Assembly (NCBI GenBank): GCA_002372325.1
Contig: DFFT01000103.1
Span: 1 to 23,551 of the forward strand
Length of the DNA stretch: 23,551 bases
Reading direction: 5' to 3'
DNA from: Succinivibrionaceae bacterium UBA3769
GTDB lineage: Bacteria > Pseudomonadota > Gammaproteobacteria > Enterobacterales > Succinivibrionaceae
The position numbers and the translations under genes are program-made. Below the pieces are notes generated by a model. It saw nothing but the letters and a program-made list of their open reading frames with translations, did not search any database and had not been told where the DNA came from. Below, piece after piece: positions 13,640-19,832 of the stretch (positions within the stretch are counted from its first letter, which is position 1; every line of letters begins with the position of its first letter).

Positions 13640-14551
13640 TTAACGGCGGGATCCGGAACAGAGATCCCGCGTTCCCGGATCCGTCGTTTTCTGGCGCAGA
13701 CCGAATTCTGTTTTCACCTTTTCCTTCAGAACATGAATGTCATGCACGGCCCGGGCCCGATCCAGAATAGCCTTTACCGCCAGATCCACCGGACTGTTTT
13801 CCCGGTAGTCCGCATTGAAGATCAGGGAAACCCGGTTGCCCCCCAGGGCGATCTTTTCCACCTGCTCACGGGTGCGGGAATTGCTCTCATCATACACCGC
13901 CACTGCCGAGCCCCCGGCATTGGTCAGCACCCGGAAGCAGGGGATGTCCGTGGCTCCGTCACCGATGTAAAGCATGTAGTGAAAAGGCACCACCCGCTCC
14001 TCGTCAGGAACGAAGGCATTAACCAGTTCATCATTGCTTTCGTCCAGAGCCCCCTTGTTGATCCGAAAAAGGTACTGGGTTTTGGAGGTGTAGTTAATGG
14101 CGGTGCCGGGCCAGATGGCATCTCCGGCCGCATCGTAAAGGAAGCTGGAGGCGAATATTTTTTTGAAGTAGCAGGCAATGGGGGAGCCCTCGATAATTTC
14201 CCGGGTGCCGGTGGAAATGATGTAATGGGAAACCGTGATGTTCTTTGTTCGGCCATAGGCGCTGATGCGGTCAAACCAGCTGTCTACCCCGGGGAAAAGC
14301 TTAATGTCCCTGCCGCAGGATTTGAGATACTCCCGGGTAACCCGGATGCCCCGCTTCCGGGCCTCCTTTAGCATGGTGAAGAGATAGCCCAGGGTCTTAT
14401 CCGTATTCTCCGGACACTGTTTCGTAAGAGCCCAGAAATCCCCGGGATCCTGAAATCCCAGCGCGGGAATAAAGGAGTACTCCTGCATGTTTCCGGGACT
14501 CAGGGTGCCGTCAAAGTCATAGGCAATGGCAAAGCTGAAATTTTCGTTCAT
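13640..14551 (-). CDS. HAD-superfamily hydrolase (phosphoserine-phosphatase-like), substrate unknown
   Basis: The 303-residue protein has the HAD motifs: DFDGT with nucleophile D12 and acid D14, motif II IISTG (S113/T114), lysine K157 (INYTSKTQ) and motif IV YIGDGATD (D198, D202). The large insert between motif I and II (about 20-108) would be an alpha-helical cap of type C1. It resembles a family of uncharacterised HAD-IB phosphatases that I associate mainly with Bacteroides and Clostridia, from memory. Start 14551 is chosen because GAGG lies 6 nt before it; an in-frame ATG five codons upstream has no good ribosome site. A TATACT -10 candidate lies at 14593-14598 on the minus strand. The substrate is not determinable here. 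Confidence 0.85.
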   Translation of the reverse strand: MNENFSFAIAYDFDGTLSPGNMQEYSFIPALGFQDPGDFWALTKQCPENTDKTLGYLFTMLKEARKRGIRVTREYLKSCGRDIKLFPGVDSWFDRISAYGRTKNITVSHYIISTGTREIIEGSPIACYFKKIFASSFLYDAAGDAIWPGTAINYTSKTQYLFRINKGALDESNDELVNAFVPDEERVVPFHYMLYIGDGATDIPCFRVLTNAGGSAVAVYDESNSRTREQVEKIALGGNRVSLIFNADYRENSPVDLAVKAILDRARAVHDIHVLKEKVKTEFGLRQKTTDPGTRDLCSGSRR

Positions 14552-14696
14552 GGCAGGCCTCAGCATCTCTTAAGGGTTAAGACATTATCTTCAGTATACG
14601 TAATTATCACGTAAAACGGGTATTGTTTTTTGATTTACCGGGGAACTTTGGCGGTGATTTTTCATAATCGCGGGATCGTCCGGAAAACACCAGGCA

Positions 14697-14799
14697 TGAA
14701 AAACGGCAGAGGACAGGCAGACAGGACAAACAGAGGGGCGGAAAAGAGAAGGACAGAGGAGGCCAGAAGTCTGCCGGATTACTGCAGGCAATCCGGCAG
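14697..14799 (-). terminator. Candidate Rho-dependent termination region after rluA
   Basis: Seven bases past the rluA stop (minus strand) a perfect 10-bp inverted repeat CTGCCGGATT (14771-14780)/AATCCGGCAG (14790-14799) has no U tract after it. It is followed by about 70 nt that are pyrimidine-rich and G-poor in the RNA sense (plus-strand purine run 14697-14770). That combination resembles a Rho loading (rut) site. This is inferred from composition only. Confidence 0.4.
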
Positions 14800-14805
14800 G
14801 AATAG

Positions 14806-15492
14806 CTAAAAAAGCTTTACCGGCACCGGAAAGGGGGGATCATGCCGGAAGGTCATTTTCTGGTTGGATACCGGATGATAAAAGGTCAGAGACCAGGCGT
14901 GGAGCAGGAGATGCGGGGCCAGATCCCTGATTTCCTCCGAAGCGTAAAGGGGATCCCCCAGAATGGGATGACCGATTTCCTTCATGTGCACCCGGAGCTG
15001 ATGGGATCTCCCGGTAAGGGGATGCAGTCTTACGAGGCTGCGGCTCCTGTTCGCCTCCGTGTGGATCACCGCATACTGGGTGATAGCCTCCCGTCCGTTT
15101 GCAAAATCCACAATCTGGTAGGGGCGGTTCGCAATATCAGTGATGAGGGGCAGCTTTATAACCCCCTCGGGACTTTCGGGAACGCCGTAAACCCAGGCGT
15201 AATAAATTTTGAGGGTGCTCCGTTTCTGGAACTGCTTTCCCAGAATGCCCGATACCCGGCTGTTCTTCGGCACTGCCATGATGCCGGAGGTGGCCATGTC
15301 CAGCCGGTGGGCGGCCTGAGCCTCCGGAGCTCTTTCCCGCACTCTGGAGAGGATGCTGTCATGATAGCGGGGATCCCGTCCGGGCACGCTCAGGAGTCCT
15401 GAGGGCTTGTTGACCACCACAATGGCGTCATCTTCATAAAGGATTTCCAGAAAGGGATCCCGGGGAGGGTTGTAAATGAATTCCTGTGCCAT
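14806..15492 (-). CDS. rluA: Dual-specificity pseudouridine synthase RluA (23S rRNA 746 / tRNA 32)
   Basis: RluA isomerises uridine 746 of 23S rRNA and uridine 32 of several tRNAs. The 228-residue protein closely follows E. coli RluA (219 aa): YNPPRDPFLEILYEDD at the start, VVNKPSGLLSVPGR, the catalytic HRLDMATSG with D65, PLTGRSHQLRVHM and GHPILGDPLYAS. It lacks the S4 domain present in RluD, as expected. The frame opens at ATG 15492 and ends in TAG at 14806-14808. It is on the minus strand, upstream of the HAD gene but separated by 254 bp with a probable terminator. Confidence 0.95.
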   Translation of the reverse strand: MAQEFIYNPPRDPFLEILYEDDAIVVVNKPSGLLSVPGRDPRYHDSILSRVRERAPEAQAAHRLDMATSGIMAVPKNSRVSGILGKQFQKRSTLKIYYAWVYGVPESPEGVIKLPLITDIANRPYQIVDFANGREAITQYAVIHTEANRSRSLVRLHPLTGRSHQLRVHMKEIGHPILGDPLYASEEIRDLAPHLLLHAWSLTFYHPVSNQKMTFRHDPPFPVPVKLF

Positions 15493-15585
15493 GGCGGGTT
15501 CTCAGCGGGTAAATGGTTTGCAAACAGAGACAGCGCGCATTATAAGGCAAACCGGCCCTTTCCCATAGAGAGACGCAATCAGTGT

Positions 15586-15591
15586 TATAAT
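15586..15591 (+). promoter_or_regulatory. -10 element candidate upstream of the oxidoreductase
   Basis: A perfect TATAAT lies between the divergent rluA and oxidoreductase genes. The -35 is poor, and the predicted leader would be about 140 nt, so the assignment is tentative. Confidence 0.4.
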
Positions 15592-15734
15592 GCCGGCAGA
15601 AAATGATAAGGACAGAACTGAGGACTCCCGGCTCCGGCAAGACCGGCAGCGTGCCCCGGAGCGGCGGATAAAAGCTCCGGAACCCGAGGCGAGATCCTCC
15701 GTCCTTGAACATGTCTTTCAGAGAGAGAATATTG

Positions 15735-16694
15735 ATGTCGGTACTACAGATTACAGGTTACGGCGGAATCAACAGGCTGCAATTTGCGGAGGATAATCCT
15801 CTGCCGCCCCCGGCGGACGATCAGGCGCGGGTAAAGGTTCTGGCCGCCGGAGTTAATGTTATTGATACCAAGATCCGCCAGGGCTCCAGCTTTGCCGCCA
15901 AGAGCCGCGGCGAGCGCTTTCCCTGGGTTATCGGCTTTGACATGGCCGGAGAGATTGTCCGGGGACGGCAGGATTTTCGGAAAGGGGAGCTCGTGGCCGG
16001 TCTGGTGGGATTCCCCATGGACGGCGGAGCCTACAGCTCGGAAAACAATTTTAAGATCGCCGAACTGGTGAAAATCCCCAGGGGCTGTTCCGTAAAGGCC
16101 GCAGGAGCGCTTCCTCTGGCCGGTCTCACTGCTTATCAGGCGCTTTTTGATGTGGGCCGGCTCCGGGCCGGGGAGACCGTGGTTATTTCCGGAGCTTCCG
16201 GAGGGGTGGGGCATCTGGCGGTGCAGCTGGCCAAGAAGGCCGGAGCCCGGGTGCTGGCCATCTCATCCCCGAAAAACTTTGATTTTGTGAAGGATCTGGG
16301 CGCGGACGAGGTGGAATCCTATGAGGAGGATTCCTACATGCACTGGCAGAGCGAGGCTGACATGGTGCTGGATCTGGTGGGCGGTCAGAGCGGCATTAAC
16401 TGTCTCTCCCTCCTGAAGCTTAAGACCCGCATGGTTTCCGTGCCCACGGCCACCTATCAGTCGGTTAAGCTGGCGGCCTCCAATCTTTCCTCCGAGGTGC
16501 TGGGGATGGTAGTGAAGCCGAACAATGACGAGCTCCGCAATCTTCTGGACATGCTGGCCCGGGGGGAGCTCCGGGTGCACATTTCCGAAAGCTTTTATCT
16601 CCGGGACGGCAGCCGGGCGCATTCCGTTATCGGGAGCGGCCATGCCGTGGGCAAGCTTATTCTGCTTCCCAACGGCATTGTGCGGGAGTCCTGA
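15735..16694 (+). CDS. NADPH:quinone oxidoreductase-like MDR family protein
   Basis: The protein is a medium-chain dehydrogenase/reductase of the quinone-oxidoreductase type. From the start chosen here it has 319 residues: a GroES-like N-terminal domain (about 1-120; AAGVNVIDTKIRQG) and a Rossmann domain with GASGGVGHLAVQLAK (starting near 153). The GHE zinc-ligand motif of zinc alcohol dehydrogenases is absent (GFDMAGEIV instead), so it should be zinc-independent and NADPH-linked. ATG 15735 is preferred because homologues start with a similar MxxLQITGYG segment; in-frame ATGs at 15705 and 15711 are possible. The physiological substrate is unknown. A terminator shared with bamD follows. Confidence 0.85.
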   Translation: MSVLQITGYGGINRLQFAEDNPLPPPADDQARVKVLAAGVNVIDTKIRQGSSFAAKSRGERFPWVIGFDMAGEIVRGRQDFRKGELVAGLVGFPMDGGAYSSENNFKIAELVKIPRGCSVKAAGALPLAGLTAYQALFDVGRLRAGETVVISGASGGVGHLAVQLAKKAGARVLAISSPKNFDFVKDLGADEVESYEEDSYMHWQSEADMVLDLVGGQSGINCLSLLKLKTRMVSVPTATYQSVKLAASNLSSEVLGMVVKPNNDELRNLLDMLARGELRVHISESFYLRDGSRAHSVIGSGHAVGKLILLPNGIVRES

Positions 16695-16740
16695 GACCTG
16701 TTGCAAACCCCGAAATAAAGCAGAAGACGGCGAGACAGCA

Positions 16741-16766
16741 AAAACCCCGGGAGATCCCGGGGTTTT
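16741..16766. terminator. Bidirectional intrinsic terminator between the oxidoreductase and bamD
   Basis: The stem CCCCGGG (16745-16751) / CCCGGGG (16756-16762) with a 4-nt AGAT loop is extended by AAAA and TTTT. The A run before it and T run after it allow termination in both directions for the two converging genes. Confidence 0.88.
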
Positions 16767-16804
16767 CAGTTTTGGGCGCCAAGACGGCAGCCTGACGCCC
16801 CCGT

Positions 16805-17542
16805 TCAGCGGAGGTTCATGTTTTTGAACTGCTTCGTGCGATCGGCCAGATCCGGAAGCTTAAGATTCCGGTAGTTCTTTTCCAGCAGAGTCAGGGCATC
16901 CTCAAGGGTTTCCGTGTCCCGGAAGTTCTTCAGAATATACTGGCATCTTCTGGCGCTGGAGAGATAAGCTCCCTTCCGGTAATAAAAGTCGGCCACGGCG
17001 TATTCGTGCCGGGCCATGGTATCTCTGATGTAGACCATGCGGGCGTAGGCATCGGCCGCATAAAGGCTTTTCGGGAACTTGGCGATTAACAGCCGGAAAT
17101 CCCGGAAGGCCTGCTCCAGATTGCTGATGTCCCGGTCATAGGTGTCGATGAAAAGAAGGTTCAGCATGCGGTTGGTGGCCTTCTGCATGTTTGTCAGACC
17201 CCGCATGTACAGCACGTAGTCGCTATTGGGATCCTGCGGGTTCAGCCGCAGAAACTTGTCAATCTCCGCCATGGCCAGATCATTTTCCCGATCCTTGTAG
17301 TAGGTGTAGATGAGATCCATCTGCACCTGATGGGCGTAGGGGCCGAAGGGATAACGGCTGTCGATGGCCTCCAGATAATCCTTGGCCTGACCGTAGTTCT
17401 CTTCCGCCAGGGATTCGTACGCCTTCATGTAAAGCTCTTCCGGCTCCTTGTCTGGAACAACGTCCTTGTTAACCGATGAACATGCGGCAAGCCACAGCGC
17501 AGTCAGCGGGAGCATGCCGTATTTGATAAATTTGCCAAACAT
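16805..17542 (-). CDS. bamD: Outer membrane protein assembly factor BamD (lipoprotein)
   Basis: BamD is the essential lipoprotein partner of BamA in the machine that inserts beta-barrel proteins into the outer membrane. From start 17542 the product is 245 residues, exactly the E. coli length. A signal peptide ends in lipobox LAAC with lipidated Cys21; TPR repeats follow (YMKAYESLAEENYGQAKDYLEAID and later helix pairs; RYPFGPYAHQVQMDLIY, YMRGLTN). GAGG lies 5 nt before this ATG, whereas the longer frame to 17803 would bury the signal peptide. In E. coli bamD also lies divergently next to rluD, supporting the call. Confidence 0.96.
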   Translation of the reverse strand: MFGKFIKYGMLPLTALWLAACSSVNKDVVPDKEPEELYMKAYESLAEENYGQAKDYLEAIDSRYPFGPYAHQVQMDLIYTYYKDRENDLAMAEIDKFLRLNPQDPNSDYVLYMRGLTNMQKATNRMLNLLFIDTYDRDISNLEQAFRDFRLLIAKFPKSLYAADAYARMVYIRDTMARHEYAVADFYYRKGAYLSSARRCQYILKNFRDTETLEDALTLLEKNYRNLKLPDLADRTKQFKNMNLR

Positions 17543-17856
17543 GTGAACCTCGTGGTGTCTCCGGGAGCAAGCAGTCTTGCAGGGAGGCGCCTTCTGTGAC
17601 GCATCCATGCCGATGAACATGCTTCCTTCCGGGGTAATGATACACAAAATGCCGGAGTTTTGCACCTTTGACGCAGTTTGGAGATGAAAGATTAAACCGT
17701 GAGCCTTGTTTTGCTTTTTAAGCGGCGCCGGTATAATGTACCGAAACTGCCGGGGTAAATTCACGGGCATCAGACTCTGTCCTGAGTATTTTAATACCGG
17801 CATGGCTGCCTGGCGGAGGCCGGGTCGAGGACGGAGGAGCGCGGAGGAAGACGGAA
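17543..17856. other. Divergent bamD/rluD intergenic region
   Basis: The 314-bp gap holds no credible gene. A plus-strand TATAAT (17732-17737) preceded by TTGCTT (17711-17716, spacing only 15) is the candidate rluD promoter. For bamD, TATCAT on the minus strand (17637-17642) is a weak -10 candidate with a leader of roughly 90 nt. I looked for the sigma-E promoter expected for bamD and did not find a convincing GAACTT/TCAAA pair. Confidence 0.5.
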
Positions 17857-18843
17857 ATGGCGCAGACTATAGAGCTTTCAGATGAAATCACCGAGGAGCT
17901 TCACGGGGAACGGCTGGACAAAGCGCTGGCCCTGATGTTTCCCGATTATTCCAGAAGCCAGCTTAAGAACTGGATCGAGCAGGGACTGGTAACCGTGGAT
18001 GAGGTTCCGGTAAAGACGCCCCGGACTCCGGTAATGGCCGGACAGGAGGTTATTGTCTCCGCGGCGGTTTCGGACAATGATTATTTTCAGGCGGAGGATA
18101 TTCCCATTAAGGTGATTTTCGAGGACGAGCACCTCATGATCATCGACAAGCCCGCGGGACTTACGGTGCATCCCGGAGCCGGCTGTCCCGGCGGCACTCT
18201 CATGAACGGGATTCTGTTCCACTATCCTGAAAGCGCCGAACTTCCCCGGGCCGGCATTGTGCATCGCCTGGACAAGGATACCTCCGGTCTCATGGTGGTG
18301 GCCAAAACCATTGCGGCGGTGCATCGCCTGGTGAAGATGATTTCCCGTCATGACGTGGTGCGGGAATATGAGGCGGTGGTCAGCGGACATATGACCGCCG
18401 GAGGCACGGTGGACGAGCCCATCGGCAGAAGCGCGCAGAACCGGATCATGATGGCGGTGAAGCCCGAAGGCCTGGGCAAGGAAGCGGTAACCCACTACCG
18501 GATCATGGAAAAATTCCGGGCCCATACCAGACTCAGACTCAGGCTGGAAACCGGAAGAACCCATCAGATCAGAGTGCATATGGCTCATATCAGGCATCCT
18601 CTGGTAGGGGATCCCCTCTATGCCGGCAAAAGATCCCGGCAGATTCCCGGAGCCTCGGAGGAGTTTACCAGATATATAAGCACCTTCCCGAGACAGGCTC
18701 TTCATGCGGTGATTCTGGAGTTTTTGCATCCCTTTACCGGAGAACAGCTGTCATTTTCATCGGAAATACCCGAGGATATGGCGCAGCTTCTGGAGGCCCT
18801 GAGAAAGGATACCGCCGATCATCCGGAGGATATTGTCTGGTGA
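17857..18843 (+). CDS. rluD: 23S rRNA pseudouridine synthase RluD (1911/1915/1917)
   Basis: RluD makes three pseudouridines in helix 69 of 23S rRNA, important for ribosome assembly and termination. The 328-residue product has an N-terminal S4 RNA-binding domain (about 17-70; RLDKALALMFPDYSRSQLKNW) and the RluA-type catalytic domain with VHRLDKDTSG (D139), ETGRTHQIRVHM and HPLVGDPLYAG. The start lies a few bases after a GGAGGA-type purine stretch. pgeF overlaps its stop. The order rluD-pgeF-clpB is the same as in E. coli. Confidence 0.96.
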   Translation: MAQTIELSDEITEELHGERLDKALALMFPDYSRSQLKNWIEQGLVTVDEVPVKTPRTPVMAGQEVIVSAAVSDNDYFQAEDIPIKVIFEDEHLMIIDKPAGLTVHPGAGCPGGTLMNGILFHYPESAELPRAGIVHRLDKDTSGLMVVAKTIAAVHRLVKMISRHDVVREYEAVVSGHMTAGGTVDEPIGRSAQNRIMMAVKPEGLGKEAVTHYRIMEKFRAHTRLRLRLETGRTHQIRVHMAHIRHPLVGDPLYAGKRSRQIPGASEEFTRYISTFPRQALHAVILEFLHPFTGEQLSFSSEIPEDMAQLLEALRKDTADHPEDIVW

Positions 18844-19616
18844 TGACGCATGACGAAAACGGACGTACTGCGGAGCTTCCGCCGGTGATCCCGGTTTTTC
18901 AGGATATTCCCGGCATCCGGGCCTTTTTTACCATGAGAACCGGCGGGGTGAGCCAGGCTCCCTGGCACAGTCTCAATCTGGGGGATCATGTGGGCGATAC
19001 CCCGGAGCATGTCCGGGAGAACAGAAGAAGAGTTAAGGCGCTCCTCCCCGGAGGCGCGGAGATCTTCTGGATGCGCCAGACTCATTCAGTTAAAGCGCTG
19101 GAAATCACCGATAATTCATCCGCTGCCGCGCCTCAGGAGGCTGATGCGGAATATACCAGACTCCCCGGCAGGGCTCTTGCGGTCATGACGGCGGACTGTC
19201 TTCCGGTGCTTCTGGCGGCGAAAAACGCTTCCTTTGCGGCAGCGGTTCACTGCGGCTGGCGGGGGCTTCAGGGAGGCATTCTGGAAAATGCCCTGGCCGC
19301 GGCTTCCCATACCGGCCCTCTTGCAGCGGTCATCGGCCCCGGCATTCGCCGAACCTCCTTTCAAATCGGTTCCGAGGTAAGAGAACTCTTTCTGGAACGC
19401 TATCCCGATGCCGCGGAGTATTTTGTTCCGGATAATTCCTGCCCCGGCAAGCTCCTGGCAGACCTTCCCGGCATTGCCGCTCATATTCTCCGGAAATGCG
19501 GGGTTACTGATATCCGGGATACCGGGCACGACACCTTTGCGGACGGGGAGCGCTTTTTTTCCTATAGGAGAGACAGGATTACGGGCCGGATGGCCGGCAT
19601 CATTATGAGAACCTGA
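18840..19616 (+). CDS. pgeF: Peptidoglycan editing factor PgeF (YfiH; multicopper/laccase-domain protein)
   Basis: PgeF belongs to the DUF152/laccase-domain family; in E. coli it prevents mis-incorporation of serine into peptidoglycan stems, and homologues act as purine nucleoside phosphorylases. The metal-site residues H82 (RQTHS), C120 (MTADCLP) and H137 (AVHCGWRG) are all present; GIRRTSFQIG lies further on. The length of 258 (GTG start) or 257 (ATG at 18843) fits. GTG 18840 has GGAGGA at a 9-nt spacing, while ATG 18843 overlaps the rluD stop as TGATG; either may be used. Translation is clearly coupled to rluD. Confidence 0.93.
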   Translation: MMTHDENGRTAELPPVIPVFQDIPGIRAFFTMRTGGVSQAPWHSLNLGDHVGDTPEHVRENRRRVKALLPGGAEIFWMRQTHSVKALEITDNSSAAAPQEADAEYTRLPGRALAVMTADCLPVLLAAKNASFAAAVHCGWRGLQGGILENALAAASHTGPLAAVIGPGIRRTSFQIGSEVRELFLERYPDAAEYFVPDNSCPGKLLADLPGIAAHILRKCGVTDIRDTGHDTFADGERFFSYRRDRITGRMAGIIMRT

Positions 19617-19670
19617 CTTCCCGGGCCGGCCTTTGCCGCAGGGCAATTTTCCTGCAGTTTCTTAAGCCGG

Positions 19671-19725
19671 TTTCTATTCTTCATTATCATTTCTCATCAT
19701 CTTTTTCTTCATTTTTCCAATCTCT
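19671..19725 (+). terminator. G-free pyrimidine tract after pgeF, candidate Rho site
   Basis: This stretch contains no G in 55 nt and is mostly T and C with scattered A, starting about 55 nt after the pgeF stop. A weak hairpin GCAGG/CCTGC precedes it (19638-19655). In RNA such C/U-rich, G-poor tracts are typical Rho loading sites and would insulate clpB from rluD-pgeF. The inference is from composition only. Confidence 0.4.
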
Positions 19726-19766
19726 GCCCCCGGTAATTTCCGCCGTAAAAAAAAACTGTGCCATTA

Positions 19767-19794
19767 CTTGAATTTTTGTCTTAAAGCCTTACTT
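19767..19794 (+). promoter_or_regulatory. Probable heat-shock (sigma-32) promoter of clpB
   Basis: CTTGAA (19767-19772), the exact sigma-32 -35 core, is followed after 14 bp by CCTTACTT (19787-19794), which keeps CC, A and the final T of the CCCCATNT -10. It lies about 40 nt before the clpB start. No good sigma-70 pair is seen. clpB is a classical sigma-32 target, which supports this reading. Confidence 0.65.
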
Positions 19795-19832
19795 ATTAAT
19801 CAGAAGATTAAGGTTTTGCGAGGTAAGTGATT

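Noticed and set aside
17543..17856. A sigma-E promoter for bamD
   Set aside because: GTCAAA occurs on the minus strand but no GGAACTT-like -35 lies at the required distance.
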